DNA of 64,000 nucleotides from Desarmillaria ectypa (Eukaryota; Basidiomycota; Agaricomycetes; Agaricales; Physalacriaceae): NCBI GenBank assembly GCA_030407005.1, contig JAUDYN010000006.1:1860001-1924000 (forward strand), read 5' to 3'. The notes beneath the pieces are model-generated. The model was given only the letters and a program-made list of their open reading frames with translations, did not search any database and was not told the origin of the DNA. The position numbers and the translations under genes were made by a program. Numbering within the stretch: position 1 is the stretch's first letter; the number at the start of each line of letters is the position of its first letter. This document shows, in pieces, positions 48,001-59,492 of this stretch.

Positions 48001-48629
48001 GAACATCGCGCTCACGTCTTATTTTTAGGCCCGGCAACCGGACGAAGTCATACTTTAAGTGCACGCTTAAAGGCTATTTCCGAGCGCGCCGAGGCGCGAT
48101 CGGTGATTCAGACGTTGATCAGAGCTCGGCGGGATCTGATAAGATCAGCCACCGAGCTCGGTCATTCCCTGCACGGAGTGAGTGGTTCTAGTACTCTTTG
48201 CTGAACCTATACCTTTTTGGGGTTGGATACACATCTGTATTGGTACTTTCAACAAGGCGCCAACTTCCCACACGTATAATCTCCACCGCCTTCGGACGAA
48301 CCCCGTCTAGAACCGGCGGATGGCGCAGAACCTCGGAATCGTTAACCTCGCACGAAATCATCCGGGAAGGTTGTTGAAACAAACGTCTTCATCGGCGTAG
48401 TTGTTACCACATGCCTCACATATGGAACAGGACGAGGAATGTTTCAATGAGCACAATGCGTTCAACGATTTCCGCTAGATCGTAGATCGGCTTGGCATAC
48501 AGAGCGATCATTGCATAACATGAAAAAAACCACAGTAGCGCTAAGCAAAGATTTTAGAGAGCAGTTATAAGCCATCAGGCTGACCCGCTCACAGTTAATA
48601 CATTGTACGCTGTTACTCCACACCGCGTA
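45005..48629. other. Long stretch without recognisable gene
   Basis: About 3.6 kb. The largest frame (46921-47505 plus, 194 codons) starts with an ATG but shows no domain, no codon pattern I trust and no neighbouring exons. A 13-nt match to the hairpin core, CTCGCTTTCGGCC, lies at 46242-46254. Minus-strand fragments near 48190-48480 (IVERIVLIETFLVLFH) look protein-like but are unassigned. Confidence 0.35.
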
Positions 48630-49580
48630 TCAAGACTCGGCGTCGGATCGCTTCTGGATTGCCTGAGCTCCGTAGTAACGATGATAGCGAGGCGGCATGA
48701 GTAGGGTAAACCGCATTCGCCACGCCACACTCGCTTCATGCGCGACGATGATCTTCTTCGTAATCTCGACACCATCCTCGTCGCCGTCCTCCCTGAGCTT
48801 GCGCAATATCAGCTGATATGTGTCCTGAGGTAGCCGTATCTCGTCACTCTGGTGTAAAAGGTTGACGGCTTGCTGTAACCATCCCATATGGCAACACGCA
48901 TCGATCATCATAGCGCGGTAATATTGCTCTATCTGTAGCATGCGCTCTGGGTGCAGCTCCTTCTCATACTTGACCACCGCCCGTTCTAAGTCCATGAGAT
49001 AGCTCAGACCTGAGGCTGGGTCAGCAAGCAGAGCGAGTGTCTGGCCGAGACGAGGCCAGATGTCCTTGAGGTACCCCATTGATGCAGCAATCACACTGAA
49101 TTGGGTCACGATTGGGAAACTGTCATCCGGAACACCAGTGCTGAATATAAGTCGTTGAATTCTAGAGAAAGGGTTTCGCCAATTCGGCACGTCGTGTTTT
49201 TGGGGGACAAGGGACAACCACTTCACGAATTCCTGCACGAAATCTTTGGGGTGGGATTCGATATAATGGAAGGCAGCGTCGGCATATATGATGTCGCGTT
49301 TAATGGGTACCTGGAGCGATAATAGATGAATCCGTAGTCGTCGAGCGCCTTCATACTGCCCTTGCAGCACCAGGTCCTTAAGTTCGCTAGGGTCCGGCGG
49401 GGCAGAGGACAGCCTTTTTTTTTCCTCCTGGGATAGATATTGAAGAGGCAAAAAATCGGGGGACTTGATATGTTTCCTCCGCCCTTCAGCAGTCATGTAA
49501 AAGTCATTGTGCGCAAAGCGGTGGACTTTTAGCACTGTAGAGGCAATTGTACCGGGGGGTAATGTCCTCCTTGGAATCAT
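48630..49580 (-). CDS. Hypothetical helical protein, PPR/TPR-like
   Basis: Single open frame of 316 residues from ATG 49580. The start MIPRRTLPPGTIASTVLKVH is basic and free of acidic residues, which would suit mitochondrial import. The rest is helical. The C-terminal part (MMIDACCHMGWLQQAVNLLH, then LPQDTYQLILRKLREDGDED) has the spacing of a pentatricopeptide-type repeat unit: small residues at the turn, then Y/LI/LRKL. Such proteins usually bind organellar RNA or serve the mitochondrial ribosome. No family was recognised with certainty and the assignment is by pattern only. Being intronless and long, with good amino-acid composition, it is very likely a real gene. A further exon downstream cannot be excluded. 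Confidence 0.7.
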   Translation of the reverse strand: MIPRRTLPPGTIASTVLKVHRFAHNDFYMTAEGRRKHIKSPDFLPLQYLSQEEKKRLSSAPPDPSELKDLVLQGQYEGARRLRIHLLSLQVPIKRDIIYADAAFHYIESHPKDFVQEFVKWLSLVPQKHDVPNWRNPFSRIQRLIFSTGVPDDSFPIVTQFSVIAASMGYLKDIWPRLGQTLALLADPASGLSYLMDLERAVVKYEKELHPERMLQIEQYYRAMMIDACCHMGWLQQAVNLLHQSDEIRLPQDTYQLILRKLREDGDEDGVEITKKIIVAHEASVAWRMRFTLLMPPRYHRYYGAQAIQKRSDAES

Positions 49581-50171
49581 AATAACTTCAAGGTGTCAGG
49601 AAATGGTGCCCGAATTGTTGTAGCAAAAAATTTTGCGTCACGGATGTCCCAAACAATTTTTGACCGTGAACGTACCCAATGACCTCCTCAAAATTGGGCA
49701 TTCATTTAGCGGCACGCCCGTAGCTGAGTGAAAGCAAGGAGGGAATTTGAAATACTGGGGCCTGGGCCGACCGGTTTGTGTCGTGACATACGTGGCCTAC
49801 TCACTTTTAGCGATTGAAGCACCATTTTTTTTCAAACGTAAAATTCAAAATAGTTCCTACCGACTTTTGCCCGCTTTCCGTTTTCTGTTACTTCCATTTT
49901 TACGCCGGATGCGACCATAACACCAGTGCCAGTACTAGTCACGTAGCAATTCTCAGACTCGGAGTTTCATCGGAAATACTTACTGCCACTGACCTTGGTT
50001 GTTTTTTTTTTTTCCCCACAGGAGGGCAGACCTGTACGCCTCTGTTCTTGGCAGTAGGAGCCACAAATGATCATAAACAGTGTCAGACCCCAAATCTATC
50101 TTGCTACGGCGCCTTCTTTGGACTAGGGACGAGTCGCTGAATCGGAGGCTACCTTTTCTTTCCTTCTGAAT

Positions 50172-51190
50172 ATGATGTTCACGTCTATTGCCACCATTCA
50201 TGAGGCTTCTCGAGCAGAGATCATCGAGTTACGGGAGGCTTATGCACCAAGCCTTAACATCCACTCCGATAACAACTCAACGGTTGTCGAAGGACCGAGC
50301 GAGGACAAACGCAAGCGTATCAGAGTGCGTGTCCACTATGTTACTCTCTGTTGGTTCATGTTTCTTGCAGGTCGGTAATTTGTGCTATGTAACAAAAGAC
50401 GGCTTCCAATCATGGCGTAGCTGGAATGATAGGACAGTAGGACCTCTCATTCCCAGGATGCAGACGATTTATGATGTGAGTATACCACGTATCAGAGGAC
50501 TGTAGAAAATACTAAAACTGTCTGAAGGTCAACTACACTGGTTTCACTTATCTTGGTTTTGGCCTGCGTGGTTCGTCTAGTCCAGAGCAGCACATTCCTT
50601 TTTGATAAGTCTTCAGGAGAGAGGGGAGCCAGCCAGCACAACCCACTCTGTCAGATCATATCACTTTAGAAATGTTTATCTCCTTGCCTCCTTCATCTTG
50701 GTATACGTGGGGGTAGAATTCACTTTTGGAGGTACGTTGCTTATCTGTCACGACTTGGTGTTTATCGCTGAAATTACAACTGAACTTTGACAGCTGTACA
50801 CCCCAAGACTTAATACCCGATTATCAGCCTCGAAATAGTCGTATAGCGTGTCCCCCGGCTCATTAGGGATGGAGCAGCCGTACCTCTCATTAGCGTTCTT
50901 CTTGGACCTATGTATCCAATTGTCATGAACCACTCGACTCGCATCCCACCCCCGTGGCTTCTCTCAGGCTGCATCGAATGGATCGCTGGGTTCCGACAAG
51001 CCGGGACTGCTATTTTTCCGTTCATCACTGGTGCGATGGCACATACGGTGGAGATCTCGGATCTGCAGCCAATGTAAGTTCTGCGAAGTCTTTTGAGCTG
51101 TCTATTGATTCATATTTATAGGCTTGTTGTAATGATGGGGTTAATGATGGTATTATGGGTGATTGTACCGAGTGAAAGACACGGCAATCG
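50172..51190 (+). pseudogene. Broken MFS transporter copy
   Basis: A truncated relative of the intact MFS gene at 57474-59153. Matching blocks: HYVTLCWFMFLAG versus QFAALCWSMFLAG, DRTVGPLIPRMQTIYD versus DGTTGPLLPRMQEVYN, SFILVYVGVEFTFGG versus FFILVYVGVEVTIGG, YPIVMNHSTRIPPPWLLSG versus YPIVMNHSSRILPPWLLTG, and FRQAGTAIFPFITGAMA versus FGQAGSALFPFISGALA. The intron after the IYD/VYN block is at the same place. The section for the middle helices, about 200 codons, is missing, and stops and frame shifts separate the rest. The start region MMFTSIATIHEA is preserved. The two copies lie on opposite strands about 7 kb apart. Confidence 0.82.
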
Positions 51191-51426
51191 AATGGCGCCC
51201 ATAAGATATTATTTTTCTAATCAACACCAGTGGGAGTCAAGGGTTGTACAGAAAGAGACAGATGTGTCGTCCGTGCACTCAGTTTGGATGACACGCAACG
51301 TCTTTTCCACATATAATGGATAAAAACAAAGATAGCGTAAAATGACGCGTCAGGATTATACTAACGTCGGATATATGAACCGTATTGTGCGGCAAACCTA
51401 TAAACATGTAATATTACAGCCATGCT

Positions 51427-53654
51427 TCACCGTTTCCTTTTGGCCTTGGCCATAGTCGTGGCGGTGGTGGCGACACTGGACTTTCTCGACTTCGCCGTCT
51501 TTTTGAGCGGAGGCACGGGCTCCGGGTTGGGCACCGAGGATAAACGTGATGATCGCCTTCTACCCTGTTCTGCTGTGACTCGGGCTTCAGTTGTTGACGT
51601 ACGCCCCTTCCGAAGCGCCCTACGCGGAGGTGAAGGCGATCGCAACGGTGGTACTTCATCCTCTTCCTCTGAGTCATCTGTTTCATCCATCAATGAACCA
51701 GGTATACTCCGCTTCAAATTCGCGTCCCGCACTTTGACAGCACGATGCCGTGTTGCCATTCTGATTGGCTGTGCAGGGACCTCGTGGTGGACTTCCTCGT
51801 CAGTATGCGCATCTTCAAATGCTCCGGGAGGCATTTTGGATGTATTGTTCGTTGCCAGCGGTCGCCCATTGCTCATGGACTCGGGAACGCCTGGGGTGAT
51901 GCCAAACAAAGACTCAGAGAACGACTGCTCTGGAGGAGGGGGGACATCATCTTCGTCATGGCTCAACGACTCGTCGTACTCTTCGTGCATCTGTATATCG
52001 GTATCGTTTTGCTCCATGGCATTTTCGAGACGGGCATTGCCGTTGGCGAGACCAAACATCTGTCCCCCACTCTTCCTGCGGTCCTGAGGCTGGAAGAATG
52101 CATTTTGCCGCTTGGCTGCAGACTCAAACGGTATGGGAGCCGATGTAGAAGGTATTGACTGCTGTGATCGATTCAAGGACTGGTGAAGGGTCGAAGATGT
52201 CGAAGAAGAGAGTGGTATTGAAGGAGGAAGTATACGTGTGTTTGACGATGAGGCACCGTTTGGCAAAGTCGTCATAGAGTGAACCGATGAGAAGGATTGA
52301 GAGAGGTTACTTGTCGATCCAGAAGGCACAGCATGGAAACCTGTTGACCGATCTAGAGTCGGGGATTGTATGGAGGCCTTTCCATTGATTGAAGTGGGCA
52401 TTAAATGCGTTGGCCTGATGTCCTCCCATGAATTCGACATGCTGACATCGCCACCATTGCGACTGTTGTGTCCCGTGAAACTGGTAGAAGCAGCAGCATC
52501 CTGAGCTTCCAATTCCAGGTCCAATACCGTACGCTCCACTTGGGGTAAAGAAGCATAGATTTCCTGGATCATATTTCTTCGTTCTTGGGTGATGTGATGT
52601 CCCTTGAGCGTTGAGATTGAAGAGAATTGTCGATCAACTTTGATAGCTTCAGCATAATTACCGCTTTCAATAAGGCGGACACAAATGAGGTCTTGTAGGG
52701 CAGCAATGGCTGATGGGGCAAGATCAGGTGGTGCTTGAAGCGCATAAGTGTGAAGAATGGACTGCTCAAAGGATGACAGAGGCAGATCCAACAGCTGCGA
52801 AAGTGCAGCAGACCGAGCCGGCGCTGGAGGAGTGTCAGAAGAAATCAGGAAGAAAAAAAAAGACCAAAGACTGACGTGTTATACACCATTCTAGCAAAGC
52901 CTTAAACAGACGTGGTCTCATCTCGTCAGACTCGTTGAATGATCGCTGATACTGCCATGCTTCGGAGAAATTAGAGTCGGCAAGTGCAAGAGTGTAGAGT
53001 TTCATATCCTCTGGTTCTGTCAAAAGCGGCTTCGCCGTTCGAACATACTTGAGTATGAGGGTCGTCGGGTCGTCGGAGAGAGAGATGGCGTGGAGAATTT
53101 TTGAGGCATAGTCTCGGTTCAAGCGCGAGTCAGAAAGAAGGGCAACTGCACGCTAAAAAGAGCCAATCGTTTCGAGAAGCACACTAGAAATCCTGTGAAG
53201 CTCACCTGTACGTTGAGCCCCGCATCCAAATGCCAGTACGCGTCCGAAAGCGCACAGAACTGGGGTGGTATCGACCGGGCCTGCTCAAACTTGCCCTCCC
53301 GACCGTCTTCATGCCACTTAAGAAGGAAATAAACGAGACAGTCTTTTTTGAGTACGTCGTACTGAGATGCGGAAATCGCGTCCAGCAGGCGTTCAAGGGA
53401 CCGCACATCTCGTGGCGGGTACAGTGTATCGGGTTCTCGTATGCCGCCCAGTGACAAAAGAATGTCAAAAAGGAGCATGTCGTTGAGCGATGCTCGTCGT
53501 CGTTCTATTTCCTGGACAACATTATCTTGCCACGGAAAAAGTTCGTCGGTGACATCGAAGTAACTGAGGTACCCTCGGGGAAGGTATTGAATCTCCTGTG
53601 AGTGGTTCAGAGTTGAATGAATATTCGGAAACGCTGAGCACGTACGTCCTCCAT
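51427..53654 (-). CDS. ELYS-like nuclear pore assembly protein
   Basis: Starts with a three-codon exon (MED, 53654-53646) spliced by GTACGT...CACAG to EIQYLPRGYLSYFDVTDELF. Further introns follow GLNVQ and ALLEW. The N-terminal half is an alpha-helical ELYS-type domain: DMLLFDILLSLGGIREPDTL, LVYFLLKWHEDGREGKFEQA, SIPPQFCALSDAYWHLDAGL, KILHAISLSDDPTTLILKY and ALQDLICVRLIESGNYAEAI. The C-terminal half is disordered, with Ser-rich and acidic parts, and ends in Lys/Arg-rich patches (GRRRSSRLSSVPNPEP, AKSRKSS, KAKRKR) likely to bind DNA or serve as nuclear signals. In animals ELYS seeds nuclear pores on chromatin. Fungal proteins with only this domain associate with the Nup107/Nup84 complex. Intact. 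Confidence 0.85.
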
Positions 53655-54134
53655 TACAGCTAGTTTCGTTGCTGCCGTTCACGACGTTGAGTAAACACCG
53701 GACAAATAGAACAAGAACAAGAAACGTTCATGCAATTTGTTGTTGTTTGGCAAAGACATAATCATGTGACAGTCGCGTCGCGTTAGCTGATTCATAAACA
53801 TAGCGCGTTGACAAAGAGACTCCAGTTGAGTTTAACCATGAAGTAGCCAGGAGAGATGAAGAAAAAAATACAAGTACGAGTTAAGCGGTTTAAGGGAAGA
53901 ACGGAGCCCATGAACCTTGATACGAATTTGCTCTGCCAAACACAGCCAAATTGAAGACTTCCGTTCTCCCACCACCAGGTCCTGCTTTTCGGCATTTATG
54001 CAAATGACTTTGACGATGCCTTATCCGTAATATCGACATCTGCACCCTCATATTTCTCTCAGAGCAGACACTCGCTCAGTTTCAGGCGCGCAGTTCTTTT
54101 TGTTGCCTTGCATTTCCCGTTCATACTCCTTCAG

Positions 54135-55350
54135 ATGAGCAAAAGCATACACATACCTCAGGGACTCATCGATATCGTCGTATCCAATCTTCATGATGAT
54201 CTTCCTTCGCAAAGAGCATGTGCCCTCGTCTCTCATTCTTTTTTTCCATCTAGCCAGAAACGCATCGTCCCTTGCATCGAAAAGTTTATTGTACTCCACC
54301 CTCACACTTTCAAGAATTTTCTCGACGTGCTATTAAGCTCCCCTCACATTGCGCCCCGGATTATCACTCTTGAACTCTATGTCCATGACCGAAACCTAGA
54401 ATTGGTGCAAATTGTACCGATATTGCCGTATATGACATCAATCCGATGATCCCGCCTTTCTCACACCTGCGAGCTTTTCGACTGGCACTACTTCCCGCCT
54501 TACGTTCAAAATGCTCTTGTTCAGTACTGGCAGACGTCCCAGATCGTGGACTTCGAACTCGAAGACATCTGTTTCATCGTCTTTGATGAAAAGACCCGGC
54601 TCAGATAGGATCAATGGAAGCTCTGAGATATATGCTGAATCCGACTTTACCGACGTTTTTAGCCCCGAGTTACTCGATCCATTCTCTCGTTGTCTTCAGT
54701 CCTTACGAGAGTTCTCTGCCGTGATAACCCGCAATGCCAGTTCGACCAAGTCCATACCCTGCTGCACCAGGTTTCCAGCACCCTACAACGTATCTGCTTG
54801 GACATAAGGATTTGAGGTACATGTCTTGTATTGTTTCTGTCTTCTACTCTCTAAAAAGCTTGTAGCGCCCGCTTCTCATTTTCTTTCTGAGTTCGACCAT
54901 ATGGATTTGTATGCATTTCCTGATCTGCAAGCCATTCATCTCATCCTGAATGCTCCGTGTGATGTCTTCCCAATTTCCAAGCTCAGTCCCTCCGTTCGAG
55001 ACATCACTTTAGAAGTGGCATATCACCTAGGCAAATTTTCCGAATGGGCAACGACAGAGTGGTCAACTATCGACTCGTTTATTGAAAGCCAGGATTTTTT
55101 CGCTCTACAATTTTTCAAATTAGAAATCTCAACCAGGGATAGTTGCCTTCCTATTTACTGTTATTGCGACCCGGATGAGGCTAGTGTCAATCTTCAGGAA
55201 ATCAGGCGGGAGATCCCATATTGCATAAAAGAGGTATTTTGGATGTTGTCGTCAAGTCCAGTGAGTGAGAATCATCTGCTCGTTCGTCCTTATGCGAATT
55301 GTCTTCCTAGCACGGACACTTTGACTCAAGAATTGAGACTACTGCAATGA
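54135..55350 (+). pseudogene. Broken F-box-like gene copy
   Basis: Relative of the intact gene at 59493-60800. The N-terminus IPQGLIDIVVSNLHDDLPSQ with CALVSHSFFPSSQKRI parallels LPQELVDLIIGHLHGDIPS and CALTSRAFLPSSQKGI. Further blocks match in order: FDWHYFPPYVQNALVQYWQT, VFPISKLSPSVRDITLEV and WSTIDSFIESQDFFALQFF. The frame is cut by a TGA near 54447 (SIR-stop-SRL) and a TAG near 54607 (RLR-stop), followed by frame changes until the open tail 54826-55350. None of these stops can be removed by an obvious intron. The gene was presumably an SCF adaptor before decay. Confidence 0.8.
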
Positions 55351-55601
55351 GCTTAGGAGAGTGGGTGTCAATAAGTAGATGAAGTCGGGATGCACGTTAG
55401 TTGCCCTTAGTCATGTACCACTGTGCATCGATCCTTCCAGAATGTTCACCGCTTGTGTTTCTCAGTCAAAAGTCGAACTTTGAATAATACCTTGGCATCC
55501 GCACATTTGATCCCGTGATGATGTCATCGCAGTTTGCTCGTAACTCCCCTTGCTCCTCTGCCACGATAATACAAATACTACGACGGTTTGGCTAAGATAT
55601 A

Positions 55602-57273
55602 ATGGACAAGGTGAGTCTATTTTCTCATGGAATGCTCATGTTAATTGTTTCCTGTCGCCCAGTACTTGAAAAAAATGAAAGCAAAGATCGAGGAACATCT
55701 TGACCTGGGAAGCCCTGACCAACGCGTTTTGGCTCCTGCAACTACTGCATTGGTACCTCCTCTCCACCAACCGCCAACTTTGCGGCAGATCTATCGTTTC
55801 CGAAAGCAGCGTGGGGTCAATCTCGGCTCATGGTTCACGTTGGAGGACTGGCTCACCCCCAGTCTCTTCCAACAAGCAGCCGGCCGCAAGTCTAGCGAGA
55901 TGGACATCTTGGAAGGCATGTCTCAAGACGTCGCTAAAAACATGCTTGAGCACCACTGGGGGCACTTCGTTGACGACGGGGATTGGGAGTGGATGGCATC
56001 TCATGGCATCAACACCGTTCGGCTACCCATCGGGTACTTCCATTTCCTCGGCGGCCACCCAAATCCGGACGTGCGCGATTTAATGAAGGGCACAGAATAC
56101 GCGCCGTACGCTGATGTCTACGTAAATACGTGGGAATACATCGTACGTGCCATTGAGACTGCACGAGCGCACAAGATTGGGGTCCTTGTTGATCTCCACG
56201 CTGCACCTGGCGCCCAGAATCCGGATAATCACTCTGGCCTCAGCACTGGTGATGCCGGACTTTGGCACTCAGAGAAGAAGCAAAGGAAGACCGTACAGAT
56301 CTTGGTGGCCTTGGCACAGGAGATTGCTCGCTTTGAGAATGTAGTGGGCTTGGAAGTGCTAAATGAACCGAAGAATACAAGCCGGCTTCAGAGTTGGTAC
56401 GAGGAGGCTATATCTGCGCTGCAGAGCATTTCACCAGAGATCAGTGAAATACCGTTGTATCTCTCAGACGCTTGGGCCACCGGGCACTATGCCCAATTCA
56501 TTGCCGGCCGCTCCAACCCGGGGACGTTCTTGGTTCTCGACCATCATCTTTACCGATGCTTTACATCAGATGATCAAGCGCTATCAGCTTCACAGCATGC
56601 TGCAAATGTCCATCATGCGAATCCAGACGCGCCATCTACATCTATGTTGTCTGGTGCCTCGGGTACCTCAAGTGGTTCGATTGTCATCGGTGAATGGAGT
56701 GCTGCATTGAATCCCGCGTCCTTCTCTTCTTATCAGGATGAAGATGCGAAGCTTGCCGCACAGCGGGAATGGGGGTACGCTCAGTGGGAAGCTTATGAGC
56801 GTTTCTGTGGCGGATATTTCTTCTGGACGCTCAAGAAGGAGGGGGGGTCTGACCCTGGATGGTGTTACTATACCGCTGTCGAGAAAGGCGTTCTGCCTTC
56901 TTCGCTCGATCGAGCTAAAGACAATTTTTCTCGCCATTCACTCGAACATCTGCGAAGCGTCGGTGCTAGTGAGCTCCAGGCTGCTATGCAAGGGCATGTT
57001 GGCTGGTGGAATCATAATTCTCAGAATCCCGGGGCCTTTGAGCACTGGCGTTTCGAGCAGGGTTACTATCAAGGATGGGAGGATTGCTTGGCGTTTTATT
57101 GGGGGTCGATTACAGGTGAGCTGGTTGGATCGGAGATCGGGTTCAAGGGGCAGTGGAAGAAATTGAGGACTGCAGCTCACCGACGGGAGAAAGGGGACAG
57201 CGAGATGGTCTGGGAGTTTGAGCATGGCTTCGATCAAGCGTTGACAAAATTCAGTGAAGTCGTCGTGAGCTAA
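55602..57273 (+). CDS. Exo-beta-1,3-glucanase, GH5 family
   Basis: Predicted 539 residues. The first exon is only three codons (MDK, 55602-55610). An intron of 52 nt leads to exon 2 at 55663 (YLKKMKAKIEEHLDLG), and the rest is one exon. The (beta/alpha)8 glycosidase core shows RGVNLGSWFTLEDWLTPSLF, WMASHGINTVRLPIGYFHFL, VLVDLHAAPGAQN, GLEVLNEPKN (acid/base Glu) and IVIGEWSAALN (nucleophile Glu), then GGYFFWTLKKEGGSDPGWCY. These are hallmarks of the fungal GH5 subfamily 9 glucan 1,3-beta-glucosidases that remodel cell-wall glucan. There is no signal peptide, which is known for a basidiomycete branch of this subfamily. Location is therefore probably cytosolic or by unconventional export. Intact. 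Confidence 0.93.
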
Positions 57274-57473
57274 ACGGCATGCGTCATATATAATATTAGC
57301 AAGCAAGAGCACAATTCAAATGAGCGAATAGCGAATATCGTAGTCTGTGTTTATTCCTGCGTACTCCCAGTGACCTTAGCCGGTATTGAATAAGTGAACG
57401 TGAAATGCGCAAAAAATTATACACCGGTTGGTCCACGCATACTCAAATACGCTCTATACAGCTCAAGATACGT

Positions 57474-59153
57474 CTAAATAGCATCAGTGGTAGATTGAGG
57501 TGTCATGTTGGGAGGTCGACCGCTTGGCACAAGTGCCCATAGTACTATCATGAACCCCATCATTGCAACCAACCTATACAGTCGTGATCAGTCACCAACC
57601 AATGAAACTAAGCAGCGATTTCAGGTACTCACAAGGGCTGTAAACTCGAGATACCAACCGAATTCGCCAGTGCACCAGAGATGAAGGGAAAGAGCGCACT
57701 TCCTGCTTGTCCAAAGCCCGCTATCCAGCCGATGGATCCTGTGAGTAGCCAAGGAGGGAGGATACGACTGGAGTGGTTCATGACGATTGGATAAATAGGT
57801 CCCAGGACCATGCCAACGAGGGAAATAGCCACTCCCCCTCCGATAAGGGATGGAATCAGCCATACTACTAGTTCAAGCCTGATAAAGTTGGTGATTGATA
57901 CTATATTGTGAAAGTATGACACCCACCCGATGGCGATAAAGGAGTAAACGAACAAGACTCGTCGTTCGCCGACCTACAATCGTTGTATAAATCATCAAAT
58001 TTAAAACGACGCATGAGACTTGGCTGACCTTCTTAGTCACCCATAGTAGTGCAACACGACCGAGTGTGAGCCCCCCCCAGAAACCAGACGAGATATACCC
58101 AGAGGTCTTGCCACCGTTACGCATCTTTATCACGTAAGTGACACTCCACCCTGAAAAATTTCGAGGGGATTGTTACAAAGAAAGAAAAGAACATACCTCC
58201 GATAGTTACCTCTACGCCGACATACACCAGGATGAAGAAGGCTAAGAGATGGACGGTCTTTAGGGTGAGAATCTGACGAAATGGACTATGCTCGTTGTCT
58301 CCCTTCTCCCCGGGGGGATGCCCTATTTCTGCAAGACAATCGTCCTGAGATTTCAATCGGAACACGGCCCACAGAAATACTGTGTTCGTCAGCGCTACAC
58401 CGAGGGATACTAGATAATGAAATGACCAGCGTGGCAAATATGCAAACTGTGTTGCGACAAGGGGGGAACATAGAGCGCCGGCACCGTATGTCGCATGCAG
58501 AATACCCATCTTTGTTTCTGGGTCATTCTGAAAGCACGCAACGTAGCCGTTTGCTTGAGCGTCCTGGAAAGCCATGCCGATGCCGTTGATGGTGTATGCA
58601 ATGAGAAATGCGGGGAAAGGTAAGGCGGCAGACTGGAGAGCATAAGCGACGACCTGGAACATAGAACCTTTGAACTTCGTTTCAGTCATTGATACCGTAG
58701 ATAAATAATGATAACACCTCACCAAGTACAATCATCTTGCCGAAGCCTAGCTTTTCCGTGAGAGGAATATTTATGAAAGCTCCGGAGAGAAATCCCTGGA
58801 AAGGTAAGATAAGGAACAGATTCGGAGTTGCGACATACAACGCAAGCTAAGACGAAAAGCAGTGATACGACGGTGTAATTGACCTGCGACGCAGATCAGA
58901 CAGAAAAACAATCAATGGTGTAGTTAGTACCCACATTATAGACCTCTTGCATCCTAGGTAAAAGAGGCCCAGTCGTCCCGTCATTCCAACCTGCAAGAAA
59001 CATGCTCCAACATAGGGCCGCGAACTGTACATGTACCTTAAAGTCCTTTGAGTTATCTTCTTGGGGAAGATCGGTCTCCAATTTTGCATCAAGGTTAATA
59101 ATTGGTAGAACCTGTTTTTCGGTGTCCGAAGGGTCACTGACGGGGACATTCAT
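57474..59153 (-). CDS. MFS transporter, Bsc6-like
   Basis: Membrane carrier of the major facilitator superfamily, about 470-490 residues with several short introns, ATG 59153 to TAG 57474. A hydrophilic N-terminus leads into VQFAALCWSMFLAGWNDGTT, GPLLPRMQEVYN/VNYTVVSL, GFLSGAFINIPLTEKLGFGK, FLIAYTINGIGMAFQDAQAN, GYVACFQNDPETKMGILHAT and YGAGALCSPLVATQFA. The second half contains LAFFILVYVGVEVTIGG, MRNGGKTSGYISSGFWGGLT, LGRVALLWVTKKVGERRV and IGWIAGFGQAGSALFPFISG. The motif NDGTTGPLLPRMQ and the GYxxSGFWGGLTxGR loop are typical of a fungal group related to Bsc6/fucose-type carriers with unknown substrate. All tested junctions keep frame. A broken relative lies at 50172-51190. Divergent from the F-box gene at 59493. 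Confidence 0.9.
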
Positions 59154-59492
59154 TATCGAAGTAGTATCGTGGCGCCGATCGTGAAAATTTTAGAAGGCTT
59201 TATATTAAGATTTCTAGTAACCCGTCACGCCGAACTGTTATCGCGAGATGAGGAGTAGCGATCAGGTGTTGAGTGACATCGCAGATCACAATAGTCACAA
59301 TGAGAAGTCTGCGAGAAAATGAGTTGTCGCCGACTCAATTTCCCGACATTTAGCCGAAGATAACCCAGACCGGGCCACTATGGCTGCCGGCTGCCGCCTC
59401 TTCGACCATCAACAACGTGTAGGTCACTGGTACGTGCAAAAAAAACTCGATTTCACCTTGGAATTATCAGAACAAATATAGTTTCAGCCACT

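Noticed and set aside
51422..52087. 221-codon plus-strand open frame
   Set aside because: Lies opposite the low-complexity C-terminal half of the ELYS-like gene. Its composition mirrors that sequence, so it is an antisense shadow.
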